This document shows positions 15,199-23,342 of a stretch of 64,000 nt of DNA, piece by piece. Source of the DNA: Lactobacillales bacterium (lineage in GTDB: Bacteria; Bacillota_I; Bacilli_A; RF39; UBA660); assembly GCA_015059545.1 (NCBI GenBank), contig SVAG01000002.1, positions 1 to 64,000 of the forward strand, given 5' to 3'. The translations under genes were made by a program, and so were the position numbers. Positions within the stretch are counted from its first letter, which is position 1, and each line of letters begins with the position of its first letter. The notes under the pieces were generated by a model that worked only from the letters and a program-made list of their open reading frames with translations, was not told the origin of the DNA and did not search any database.

Positions 15199-15966
15199 TT
15201 AAATTTTTTCCTCTACTTTAAATTCATTAGTTTCTAAAAATTTATTATATCCGTTTTTTTCTATTTCTTTTACTAGTTCAAAAGTTCCAGTTTCTACGAT
15301 TTTACCATCTATCATTATATGAATATAATCTGGTTTTATGTAATCAAGTAATCTCTTATAATGAGTTATTAATAAAACACTAGCATTTGTTTTATTTTTA
15401 TATTCTTCTACTTTTTCTCCAACTATTTTTAAACTATCAACATCAAGCCCAGAATCTATTTCATCTAATATAACAGTATTAGGTTTTAAAATATACATTT
15501 GAAGTATTTCATTTTTCTTTCTTTCTCCACCACTAAATCCTTTATTAACTGATCTATGTATCATTTCTTTATCCATATTTAAGTTTTCTGTTTCACTATT
15601 TATTTCTTTTATAAACTGCATTAATTTAAAGTCTTTTCCTTCTTTTACAGAACGTGCTGTTCTTAAAAAATCTGCATTTGTCACTCCATCTATACTTGGT
15701 GGCATTTGAAGACCTAAAAATATACCTAAACGAGCTCTTTCATCTACTGTTAAATCATTTATTAGTTTATCATCAAAATATATTGATCCTTCTATTATTT
15801 TATAGTTAGTATCTCCCATTATAACTTTTGATAAAGTTGATTTACCTGTTCCATTTGGTCCCATAATAGCATGAGTTTCTCCTGATTTAATTGTTAGATT
15901 AAAATCATTTAATATTATTTTATTTTCTACACTTACTTTTAAGTTTTCTATTTTTAATATATGCAT
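15199..15966 (-). CDS. sufC: SufC ABC ATPase
   Basis: 255-aa ATPase of the Suf scaffold complex. Walker A GPNGTGKS (36-43), signature FSGGE (144-148) with the SufC-typical continuation RKKNEILQM, and Walker B VILDE (165-169) followed by DSGLDVDSL. GGAG lies 8 nt before the ATG. First gene of sufC-sufB/D-sufS. Family assignment is firm. Confidence 0.95.
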   Translation of the reverse strand: MHILKIENLKVSVENKIILNDFNLTIKSGETHAIMGPNGTGKSTLSKVIMGDTNYKIIEGSIYFDDKLINDLTVDERARLGIFLGLQMPPSIDGVTNADFLRTARSVKEGKDFKLMQFIKEINSETENLNMDKEMIHRSVNKGFSGGERKKNEILQMYILKPNTVILDEIDSGLDVDSLKIVGEKVEEYKNKTNASVLLITHYKRLLDYIKPDYIHIMIDGKIVETGTFELVKEIEKNGYNKFLETNEFKVEEKI

Positions 15967-16020
15967 ATTATCAACTCCATTTTATATTTTATCATTTTTT
16001 TATCTTTTTTTGAATAAAAA

Positions 16021-16078
16021 AGGTCTTTTTTTCTAATTATATAATAGAATATTCGCAGATATTCACAAAAAAAGACTA
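16021..16078 (-). terminator. Long terminator after the DUF3419-like gene
   Basis: Outer stem GTCTTTTTTT (16078-16069) with AAAAAAAGAC (about 16031-16022) encloses a smaller GAATAT/ATATTC hairpin; a run of T follows on the minus strand. Confidence 0.6.
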
Positions 16079-17035
16079 TTATTTAGTCTTTTTATATATT
16101 AAAATACTATCTCTTATATTTTTTGAAGCTTCAAATTTTAAATTTTGTATTCCTTCAAAAGCAATAATTTCTAAGTTTCCAATAATACTTCTTACTTCCT
16201 CTAAATTATATATAAGTGGTATTTTATTAAAGTCATATCTTTCACAAAAATCATATAAATAACTTACAATAATTATTCCATCTTCATTTAATTTAGTAGA
16301 AAGGTCTATTATTATTTTTTTTAGACATTCTAAATGATCTTTTTTAAAAATCGTTTCAAGATATTGAGCTATATTAGATAACATAATAATATCATATTTT
16401 TTAGTTAAGGTTTGCGCTAATTCTTTTATGTTTTTTCGATAAAAATATGGTTCTAAAGTTAATTTTTCTTTTAATAATTCGTAAGTTTCTTTTTCTAAAT
16501 ATGAATTTGATTTTTTTATTACTCTTAGTGGTTCTTCATCTTTTGAAAATAATGATGATGTTCTAATATCAATTCCTGTATTTTCTATATACAAACTATC
16601 CCAAAATAGTTTAGTATCACCTATTAGATATGGAGTTATTTTTCTATATAATTCAATATTAAATGCTTTATTATTCTTTTTAAATGTTTTTGGATAATCA
16701 TCATAACAAAAAAATTCTAAAAATTCTTCATATGTTAAAGCTTTGATTGCTGCTTTTTTAAGTTCATAGTAATATTTAGTAAATGGATTTATATCAAAAT
16801 AGTCTACACTTTTAACATTTTCTAATTCTAGATTTATTGCATGATCACCACTTGCTCCTATAGTAAGTATGTCTTTATCTTCTAAATCTAATTTACTATA
16901 ATAACCTTTTATATTTTCTGTAGAAAATGGATATATATGATTAAACATATTATATATACTATCATCTACTGAATAATTAAATAATTCACTTATTAGTATT
17001 TGAGCATTCATTATATCAAGTTCTAGTTTATTCAT
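16079..17035 (-). CDS. DUF3419-like SAM-dependent transferase, copy 1
   Basis: 318 aa. Rossmann-type SAM-binding start ILTIGASGDHAINLELENVKSVDYFDINP (~55-85), followed by the family's ELKKAAIKALTYEEFLEFF helix (~90-108) and a later strand YDIIMLSNIAQYL (~215). This pattern is that of DUF3419 proteins, which include BtaA, an enzyme moving the 3-amino-3-carboxypropyl group of SAM. Substrate unknown. A second member lies at 48975 in this window, sharing the GD motif, the LK-AAIK-L-EE helix and FWDSL. Single gene with a strong GGAGGG and its own terminator. A plain methyltransferase role is possible. Confidence 0.65.
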   Translation of the reverse strand: MNKLELDIMNAQILISELFNYSVDDSIYNMFNHIYPFSTENIKGYYSKLDLEDKDILTIGASGDHAINLELENVKSVDYFDINPFTKYYYELKKAAIKALTYEEFLEFFCYDDYPKTFKKNNKAFNIELYRKITPYLIGDTKLFWDSLYIENTGIDIRTSSLFSKDEEPLRVIKKSNSYLEKETYELLKEKLTLEPYFYRKNIKELAQTLTKKYDIIMLSNIAQYLETIFKKDHLECLKKIIIDLSTKLNEDGIIIVSYLYDFCERYDFNKIPLIYNLEEVRSIIGNLEIIAFEGIQNLKFEASKNIRDSILIYKKTK

Positions 17036-17116
17036 ATTATCCCTCCAAATAGTAGTTATTATATCATATTTATTTTTTATTGAAAATAGTATATAATAAT
17101 TTTGGAGAGTGATAAA

Positions 17117-17482
17117 ATGAATTGTATTTTTTGTAAAATTATAAATGGTGAAATACCTTGTTATAAGTTATATGAAGATGATTTAGTATTATGTTTTTTA
17201 GATGTTAATCCTGATTCTGATGGACACTGTTTAATCATACCTAAAGAACATTATTTAGATTTAGATGATATAAGTGAAGATGTTTTAAATCATATTATGA
17301 AAGTTGCTAAAAAAATTAAAAAATTATTAGAAGATAAATTAAATATTGATGGACTTACCCTAATTCAAAATAATGGTGATGTTCAAGAAGTAAAACATTA
17401 TCATTTACATTTAAAACCATATTATAATGAAAATCTAGAATTAATGAATATTGAAGATGTATATAAAAAGATAACAGAATAA
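17117..17482 (+). CDS. HIT-family nucleotide hydrolase
   Basis: 121 aa from the ATG at 17117; a TTG 15 nt earlier is in frame but lies on the ribosome site (TGGAGAG). HIT fold of the HINT type: CIFCKIINGEIP at the N terminus, then the histidine triad HYHLHLKP (~94-101). Such proteins hydrolyse AMP-lysine or other nucleotide phosphoramidates, including aminoacyl-AMP; the exact substrate cannot be told. One of few plus-strand genes here. A TATAAT lies at 17092-17097. Its stop is in the loop of its terminator. Confidence 0.9.
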   Translation: MNCIFCKIINGEIPCYKLYEDDLVLCFLDVNPDSDGHCLIIPKEHYLDLDDISEDVLNHIMKVAKKIKKLLEDKLNIDGLTLIQNNGDVQEVKHYHLHLKPYYNENLELMNIEDVYKKITE

Positions 17483-17499
17483 CTGTTATCTTTTATTAT
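17466..17499 (+). terminator. Terminator of the HIT gene
   Basis: Perfect 12-bp stem (17466-17477 with 17483-17494), 5-nt loop, then TTTTATT. The stop codon is in the loop. Confidence 0.85.
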
Positions 17500-17500
17500 G

Positions 17501-17526
17501 AAAAAAAAGCAATTATTTAATTGCTT
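17501..17526 (-). terminator. Terminator of rpsO-pnp
   Basis: Stem AAGCAAT.../...ATTGCTT (17507-17515, 17518-17526) with eight T on the minus strand. Lies back-to-back with the HIT terminator. Confidence 0.8.
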
Positions 17527-19648
17527 CTTTTCTTGATAAGTTAAGTCTTCCTTTTTTATCATATCCTTGTGATTTAACTAAAATTTCATCTCCAACTTTA
17601 ACTACATCGCTTGGTTTTTCTACTCTTTCTTGTGCAAGTTGTGAAACATGTACTAATCCTTCACATCCTGGCCATAATTCTACAAAACATCCAAAGTCTT
17701 CTACTTTAACAACTTTACCTTTATATATTACTCCTTCTTCTACTTCTCTTACGATATCTTTAATCATATTAGCAGTAGCTTCTATTACATCTTTATCCAT
17801 ATGATAGATTGTAACTGTACCATCATCTGCAAGATCTACTTTAACAGCATTTTGATCATTTACAGAAGTTACATTACTACAATCAAGAATAATCTTAGTA
17901 ATTGTATCTCCACCTCTACCAATAACATCTTTAATCTTATCTGGATTAATTGTAAATATCATTGTTTTTGGTGCATATTTACTTACTTCTTTTCTAGGTT
18001 CAGCTATTTGTGCTTCCATAACATCAAGAATTTCCATACGAGCATCTTTTGCTTGAGCTAATGCTTCTTTTAAAATTTCTTTTGTTATACCTTTTATTTT
18101 AATATCCATTTGTAGTGAACAAATACCTTTTCTTGTTCCACCTACTTTGAAGTCCATATCTCCTAAGTGATCTTCCATACCTTGAATATCTGTTAATATT
18201 GTATAGTCATTACCATCTGTTGAAGTGATAAGTCCCATAGCAATTCCAGCTACTGGTGCTTTTATAGGAACACCTGCTGCCATTAAACTCATACATCCAG
18301 CACAGATAGTTGCTTGTGATGATGATCCATTTGATTCTAATATTTCAGATACTACACGTACTGTATATGGAAATTCTTCTTCAGAAGGCATTACTTGTTT
18401 TAAACATCTTTCACCTAATGCTCCATGTCCTATTTCTCTTCTACCAGGACTTCCATATCTTCCTGTTTCTCCTACTGAGAATTGTGGAAAGTTATAATGT
18501 AACATAAAGTGTTTTTCTGCTTCTAAACTAATTCCATCTAATACTTGATATTCATTTAAAGCTCCAAGTGTTGTAACTGCAAGTGCTTGAGTTTCTCCTC
18601 TTGTAAATAAAGCTGATCCGTGTGTTCTTGGAAGTAAATCAATATCTGTTGAAAGTGGTCTAATTTCTGTCATACTTCTTCCATCAGCTCTAGTTTTTTC
18701 ATTAACTGTGATAGCTCTAAATATATCATATTCTAATGATTCTAATACTAATTTAACTTTTGTAATTAATACATTTAATTCTTCTTTATCTAGTGAAGCA
18801 TTTTCTTCTTCGTATTTAGTTACTACTTCTTCTTTTACAGTATCAATAGCATTATATTTTTCTAATTTTCCTTTGATACGCATTGCAGCGTCTAATTTAT
18901 CTTTTGCAAGTTCTTTAATTTCTTCTTTTAATGAATCTTCTATTTCAAGTTTTTCATATTCCATTTTTTCTTGTCCAACTTCAGACATAATTTTTTCTTG
19001 GAATTTACATAATTCTTTTACTGCTTCATGTCCAAACATTAATGCTTCTAACATATCTTCTTCAGTAACTTCTTTTGATCCTGCTTCAACCATATTAATA
19101 GCATTTTTTGTTCCTGCAACGATTAAATCGATATCTGATGCTTCTAATTCAGCTGGAGTTGGGTTAATAATAAATTCTCCATTTACTCTACCTACTTTAA
19201 CTCCTGCGATTGGTCCATCAAATGGTATTTTTGAAATACTTGTTGAAAGTGATGATCCAAACATAGCTGTAAGTTCTGGTGTATAATCATTATCTACTGA
19301 TAATACTGTATTTACAACTTGTACTTCATTTCTGAAATCTTCTGGGAACATTGGTCTCATTGGTCTATCAATCATACGTGCTGCAAGTGTTGCTGCATCT
19401 GTTGGTCTACCTTCTCTTTTTATAAATCCACCTGGTATTTTACCTACAGAATATAATTTTTCTTGATATAAAACCATTAATGGGAAAAAGTCAGATAATA
19501 TATTAGCATTTTTAGATACAACTGCTGTTGATAATATTACTGTATCTCCATATCTAACTAATACTGCACCATGAGCTTGTTTAGCAAGTTCTCCTGTTTC
19601 TACTACTAATTTTCTTCCTCTAAAATCTAATTCAAATGTTTTTTTCAT
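17513..19648 (-). CDS. pnp: Polynucleotide phosphorylase
   Basis: 711 aa, full length. 3'-5' phosphorolytic exoribonuclease of mRNA decay. Two RNase PH-like cores (N-terminal [20 protein letters not shown]; second core with [12 protein letters not shown] and [20 protein letters not shown]), then a KH domain with VIGRGGDTI (~565) and a C-terminal S1 domain ([23 protein letters not shown]). It follows rpsO, the usual arrangement, with a hairpin in the 52-nt gap. Ribosome site AGAGGT. Confidence 0.98.
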   Translation of the reverse strand: MKKTFELDFRGRKLVVETGELAKQAHGAVLVRYGDTVILSTAVVSKNANILSDFFPLMVLYQEKLYSVGKIPGGFIKREGRPTDAATLAARMIDRPMRPMFPEDFRNEVQVVNTVLSVDNDYTPELTAMFGSSLSTSISKIPFDGPIAGVKVGRVNGEFIINPTPAELEASDIDLIVAGTKNAINMVEAGSKEVTEEDMLEALMFGHEAVKELCKFQEKIMSEVGQEKMEYEKLEIEDSLKEEIKELAKDKLDAAMRIKGKLEKYNAIDTVKEEVVTKYEEENASLDKEELNVLITKVKLVLESLEYDIFRAITVNEKTRADGRSMTEIRPLSTDIDLLPRTHGSALFTRGETQALAVTTLGALNEYQVLDGISLEAEKHFMLHYNFPQFSVGETGRYGSPGRREIGHGALGERCLKQVMPSEEEFPYTVRVVSEILESNGSSSQATICAGCMSLMAAGVPIKAPVAGIAMGLITSTDGNDYTILTDIQGMEDHLGDMDFKVGGTRKGICSLQMDIKIKGITKEILKEALAQAKDARMEILDVMEAQIAEPRKEVSKYAPKTMIFTINPDKIKDVIGRGGDTITKIILDCSNVTSVNDQNAVKVDLADDGTVTIYHMDKDVIEATANMIKDIVREVEEGVIYKGKVVKVEDFGCFVELWPGCEGLVHVSQLAQERVEKPSDVVKVGDEILVKSQGYDKKGRLNLSRKEAIK

Positions 19649-19664
19649 AATTACCTCTTTCTAT

Positions 19665-19691
19665 AAATAAAGACACTTAAAATAAGTGTCT
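19665..19691 (-). promoter_or_regulatory. Hairpin between rpsO and pnp
   Basis: Perfect 9-bp stem AGACACTTA/TAAGTGTCT (19671-19679, 19683-19691), 3-nt loop, followed by TTTATTTAT on the minus strand. In enteric bacteria the rpsO-pnp gap holds a leaky terminator and an RNase III site controlling pnp; this hairpin is placed to do the same, which is an inference. Confidence 0.6.
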
Positions 19692-19700
19692 ACTTTCAAA

Positions 19701-19970
19701 TTATTTTCTAAGTCCAAGACTAGCAATTAATTCTCTATAACGAGTAACATCTTTACTTAATAAGTATTTTTGTAAACTACGTCTTTGACCTACTTTTTTA
19801 AGAAGTCCTCTTCTTGAATGGAAATCATGTTTATGTTCTTTTAAATGTTCTGTTAATTCATTGATTTCTGCTGTTAAAATAGCTATTTGAACTTCTGGTG
19901 AACCTGTATCTCCTTCAGTTCTAGCATATTTTTTAATAATTTCTTCTTTTTTAGCTTTTGTTAATGCCAT
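19701..19970 (-). CDS. rpsO: Ribosomal protein S15
   Basis: 89 aa, full length. Small-subunit protein that binds 16S rRNA early in assembly. Motifs [29 protein letters not shown] and [18 protein letters not shown] are S15 hallmarks. Strong AAAGGAG before the ATG. Leader of about 75 nt with a hairpin, see the leader entry. Confidence 0.99.
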   Translation of the reverse strand: MALTKAKKEEIIKKYARTEGDTGSPEVQIAILTAEINELTEHLKEHKHDFHSRRGLLKKVGQRRSLQKYLLSKDVTRYRELIASLGLRK

Positions 19971-20046
19971 ATTAATTCTCCTTTCAAATATTTATTCGCT
20001 TATACCTAGATAAAAGTTGGAGACTCTCAAATCCAAGAATAAGTAC
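19971..20046 (-). promoter_or_regulatory. rpsO leader, possible S15 autoregulation site
   Basis: The leader between the promoter and rpsO contains the complementary pieces TTGGA and TCCAA (about 20016-20036) around a GA-rich loop. S15 represses its own mRNA in many bacteria through such leader structures, which differ between lineages. I cannot assign this one to a known class. Confidence 0.4.
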
Positions 20047-20052
20047 AATATA

Positions 20053-20081
20053 AATATACACTATTTTTTATACTTTTGCAA
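20053..20081 (-). promoter_or_regulatory. Promoter of rpsO-pnp
   Basis: TTGCAA (20081-20076) and TATATT (20058-20053) with a 17-nt spacer, about 85 nt before rpsO and just after the tRNA-Lys terminator. Confidence 0.65.
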
Positions 20082-20089
20082 GTATTATA

Positions 20090-20113
20090 ATAAAAAAAGG
20101 AATAAATTCCTTT
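20090..20113 (-). terminator. Terminator of tRNA-Lys
   Basis: Stem AAAGGAAT/ATTCCTTT (20096-20103, 20106-20113), then TTTTTTTATT on the minus strand. Confidence 0.75.
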
Positions 20114-20123
20114 ATTTAACATA

Positions 20124-20200
20124 TGGTGTCCCCTCAGGGATTCGAACCCTGGACCCCGAGATTAAGAGTCACGTGCTCTAGCCAACTGAGCTAAGGAGAC
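20124..20200 (-). tRNA. tRNA-Lys(CTT)
   Basis: 77 nt with encoded CCA. Cloverleaf: acceptor GTCTCCT/AGGGGAC, D arm GCTC...GAGC, anticodon loop CTCTTAA (anticodon CTT at 20166-20164), T arm CAGGG-TTCGAAT-CCCTG. The anticodon stem has one T-T mismatch. CTT reads AAG, a rare Lys codon in so AT-rich a genome. Confidence 0.93.
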
Positions 20201-20325
20201 AATTTAACAACAAAATAATTATACCATATATTAAATAAATTTCAATATTATTTAATTAATTTTTTTATTACATTTTTATAAATAATATATTTATTATAAT
20301 AATATTATTTTATTTTGATAATATT

Positions 20326-20349
20326 AAAACTAACTAATAAGTTAGTTTT
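20326..20349 (-). terminator. Terminator of the Tim44-like operon
   Basis: Stem AAAACTAAC/GTTAGTTTT (20326-20334, 20341-20349), loop 6 nt, followed by an AT-rich but broken T run. The rest of 20201-20325 is AT-rich with no gene seen. Confidence 0.6.
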
Positions 20350-20358
20350 ATATCTTAT

Positions 20359-21096
20359 TTATTTTAATTCATAATCATAATATTGTTCTATTAATTCTTG
20401 CTTGCTCATTACCCAATCATGTTTATTTGATATTATGATTGAATCACAATATTTACATTTATTTGAAGCACTATTTGTTATTTCTGCTCCACAATTTGGA
20501 CAATATTTATTAATTTCATTATCATTATCATTTTTTATAAATGTAATATTACAATTTTTAAATAGAGTATCCCCATTATTTCCTGAAATAAAATTATTTT
20601 TTTTATCAGTTATATATTCAATACAAGAAATTAATAAATTTATTGTTATAATAACATTATTATTTTCTTTTCTTACATCTATTATTTTAAAATTGTGAAA
20701 ATCTAATGCTTTTACTACCTTTTTCTGTTTTTTTTGTTTTAACATTTCTATTTGACTTATATACATATTATATAATTCATCAGTTAAACAAATTCTTAAT
20801 TCTTCTTCATCAAATGATGTTTCTGCTTTTTGTATTTTTTTATATAACTTAGAAATTTGAATTTCAAATTTTTTTTCATCAAAATCTGGAATTATATTTT
20901 TAATTACTTCTATATTTACTGTTTTAAATTGATTTAAAAGTTTTCTTTTTTGAAACTTACTAATTATTATTCCAGCAATAGTAACTAATATAATTATCCA
21001 TGGTATTAATGCGCCTAATTCATCGAATGAAAAATCACTTAATCCGTATAAACACAATATAAATGATATAAATCCAAATATTAATAATTTATCCAT
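20359..21096 (-). CDS. Tim44-like zinc-ribbon membrane protein 4
   Basis: 245 aa. Two N-terminal helices (~3-20 and ~30-47), a Tim44-like alpha/beta domain (~80-165; SFDEEELRICLTDELYNMYISQIEML) and a C-terminal zinc ribbon CPNCG...CKYC (~200-220). The Tim44-like fold is a membrane-associated domain related to NTF2; its bacterial role is unclear. Last of four tandem relatives; it starts 1 nt after the third gene. All four end in W-(V/I)-(M/L)-(S/T) or a similar segment after the ribbon, showing shared origin. Confidence 0.7.
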   Translation of the reverse strand: MDKLLIFGFISFILCLYGLSDFSFDELGALIPWIIILVTIAGIIISKFQKRKLLNQFKTVNIEVIKNIIPDFDEKKFEIQISKLYKKIQKAETSFDEEELRICLTDELYNMYISQIEMLKQKKQKKVVKALDFHNFKIIDVRKENNNVIITINLLISCIEYITDKKNNFISGNNGDTLFKNCNITFIKNDNDNEINKYCPNCGAEITNSASNKCKYCDSIIISNKHDWVMSKQELIEQYYDYELK

Positions 21097-21097
21097 T

Positions 21098-21619
21098 TTA
21101 TTTCATCTCCGTTAATATCCATTCATAGTCTTCTAAATTATAAATTGTTCCACAATATTCACATTTACCGCTATTATTAACATCCATATTAGATCCACAA
21201 CTAGGACACTTTCTTGCTTCTGGTTGTGTACTTGTATTTTTATTTTTTTCAAATGTTAAATAATTTGTTTTTTCTATTCTATCTACATCATTTCCATTTA
21301 CTGTTTTTTTTGTTTCTTTATCTATTCTATAATCTACATATCTTGATGTTAAATTTACTTTAACTATATATTTATCTTCTGTTTCTTCATAATCCATAAT
21401 ATATGAATTTTTAACATTTATCATATCATACATTTGAATTAAATTTTCTTCGTTTAATCTATCTAATTTTTCTTTTAATTTATTATATACAGCATCATTT
21501 ACAAAATGATCTATAGTTTCAAGTTCATTAAATGTAAGTGCTAAATGTATTTTAACAAATACATTATCTACATATGAAATAAATTTACTTTCTTCTAATA
21601 CATTACTTATATCTTTCAC
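21098..21619 (-). CDS. Tim44-like zinc-ribbon protein 3, no membrane helix
   Basis: 173 aa. Same Tim44-like domain (~10-120) and zinc ribbon CPSCG...CEYC (~138-158) as its three neighbours, but no membrane segment, so it is the soluble member. It carries a short polar linker (NKNTSTQPEAR) before the ribbon. Gaps of 12 nt upstream and 1 nt downstream show it is part of the same operon. It may pair with the membrane-bound members; this is inference. Confidence 0.65.
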   Translation of the reverse strand: MKDISNVLEESKFISYVDNVFVKIHLALTFNELETIDHFVNDAVYNKLKEKLDRLNEENLIQMYDMINVKNSYIMDYEETEDKYIVKVNLTSRYVDYRIDKETKKTVNGNDVDRIEKTNYLTFEKNKNTSTQPEARKCPSCGSNMDVNNSGKCEYCGTIYNLEDYEWILTEMK

Positions 21620-21631
21620 TTTAACACCTCT

Positions 21632-22447
21632 TTAATATTGACTTAATACTTCTTTTTTGCTCATTATCCAATTATTACTGTCTGATATGATTACTGAATT
21701 ACAATATTCACATTTATTTGATTCATTATTTGTTATTTTTGCGCCACAATTTGGACATTTTTTTAAACTAGACCTTTTTATATATTTTATAAAAGTCATT
21801 TCATATTCATAAGTCGTACTTATTTCATTATCACCTTTAACAACTTCTTTAGTATCTCTATTAATTATATAATCATTACATTCTATTTCAACAATTACTT
21901 TCAAAATAATATTTTGTTGATTTTTTTTAACGTCAATTATAAAAAATTCTTCTAATTCAAAATTTTTCATAATATTTTGTTGATTTTTTATTTCTAAGGT
22001 TTCCAATTGAGCTTTATACATATTAAACATTTCATCTGTTATATATTTTCTAAGTTCTTCATAATCAAAATTCATCCATGCCTTTTGAATATTTTTATAT
22101 ATATTAAAAATTTCATTTTTAATTTGTGTCTCACTTAAATTAATTTTTTTTGCTAATTTTTTACTTTTATTTTTCTTTTCTTCATATTCCTTTATTACAT
22201 TATCTCGTAGTTTTTTAAAATAAATTGCAGCTACTACCATTATAATTACTACAGCAATAACTTCAAATCCTGTTAATTCATCACTTCCACCACCTGATGA
22301 TGATATACTTGAACCAGATGATGAACTGCCTCCACTACTATAAGATCCTCCAAAACCTGAATCTGCTTTAACAATTAAATTTGTTTGAAACGTAAATATA
22401 AATAGTAATATTATTACTACTAAACTTATTAATTTCTTTTTCTTCAT
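21632..22447 (-). CDS. Tim44-like zinc-ribbon membrane protein 2 with Gly/Ser-rich outer segment
   Basis: 271 aa. Signal-like helix (~6-25, possible cleavage after KA), a Gly/Ser-rich extracellular stretch (~31-55), a second helix (FEVIAVVIIMVVAAIYF, ~61-77), a basic coiled part, the Tim44-like domain (~110-215) and a C-terminal zinc ribbon CPNCG...CEYC. The order secreted Gly/Ser patch-helix-Tim44 is known in bacterial Tim44-domain proteins. Second gene of the operon. Confidence 0.7.
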   Translation of the reverse strand: MKKKKLISLVVIILLFIFTFQTNLIVKADSGFGGSYSSGGSSSSGSSISSSGGGSDELTGFEVIAVVIIMVVAAIYFKKLRDNVIKEYEEKKNKSKKLAKKINLSETQIKNEIFNIYKNIQKAWMNFDYEELRKYITDEMFNMYKAQLETLEIKNQQNIMKNFELEEFFIIDVKKNQQNIILKVIVEIECNDYIINRDTKEVVKGDNEISTTYEYEMTFIKYIKRSSLKKCPNCGAKITNNESNKCEYCNSVIISDSNNWIMSKKEVLSQY

Positions 22448-22466
22448 ATTTTACTCCTTATCTAAA

Positions 22467-23285
22467 TTACTTTAATATTTTATTTTTACCTAATAATACA
22501 ATTTTAGATAATACTAATTTATGTTCATCTATTATTACTCTAGTATTACAATAATTACAATTATTAGTTGCTTCTCCAATTATTTTAGAACCACAGTTTG
22601 GACATATTTTTTCTTTATTTTCTATACTTTTTACAAATGTCATTTTATAGTGATTAAAATCTTTTTTATTTTGACTACTGTCTACTATTTCATTTGTATT
22701 TATATTCTTTATATATTCTTTACTTTCTAATGAAATATCCATATCAAAATATATTTTATTATCTTCTTTAAATGCATTTATAAGATAAGAATCAATATAC
22801 TCAATACCCTCTACTATTTTTTGTTGATTTTTTGTTTTTAATAAATTAATTTGAGCTATCAATAAATTATAAAATTCGTCTGTTACATAGTTTCTTAATT
22901 CATCCAAATTATTATTATTGCATGCATTTTCAATATTTTTATATATTTCAAATGTTTCTATCTTTAAATTTTCTATATTTCCGTTTTCTATATAGTATAA
23001 TACTTCATCTAATGATAAAGATTCTTTAATATAATTATCAATTATTTCATCATCAATTACTGAAGTTGTAAATAATTTTATAATTCCTTTAATACCATAT
23101 ACTCCATTGGTATAACGTCTTAATGATTCACATAAAAAAACAAATGAAATGGAAATAATTAAAAATACTAATGAGCAAGTTAAATCTGTTATATTGTCTC
23201 CATAAACTAAATAAATTATTCCGCAAATTGATATAAAAAACATAATAATTAACATTATTCTAGTTTTTATAATTCCTGACTTCAT
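22467..23285 (-). CDS. Tim44-like zinc-ribbon membrane protein 1
   Basis: 272 aa, first gene of the four. Two membrane helices (~9-28, ~35-53), a ~45-residue insert with IDDEIIDNYIKESLSLDEVLYYIENG that the others lack, then the Tim44-like domain (~105-210) and the zinc ribbon CPNCG...CNYC. GGTGG precedes the ATG, and TATAAT lies ~20 nt further up. Function not known. Confidence 0.68.
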   Translation of the reverse strand: MKSGIIKTRIMLIIMFFISICGIIYLVYGDNITDLTCSLVFLIISISFVFLCESLRRYTNGVYGIKGIIKLFTTSVIDDEIIDNYIKESLSLDEVLYYIENGNIENLKIETFEIYKNIENACNNNNLDELRNYVTDEFYNLLIAQINLLKTKNQQKIVEGIEYIDSYLINAFKEDNKIYFDMDISLESKEYIKNINTNEIVDSSQNKKDFNHYKMTFVKSIENKEKICPNCGSKIIGEATNNCNYCNTRVIIDEHKLVLSKIVLLGKNKILK

Positions 23286-23310
23286 CTTACCACCTATTAT
23301 AATTATACCA

Positions 23311-23342
23311 TAAAAAAAACTTAATTTTGTTAAATTAAGTTT
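23311..23342 (-). terminator. Terminator of gltX
   Basis: Perfect 11-bp stem (23317-23327, 23332-23342), 4-nt loop, T run on the minus strand. The gltX stop is at the loop. Confidence 0.8.
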
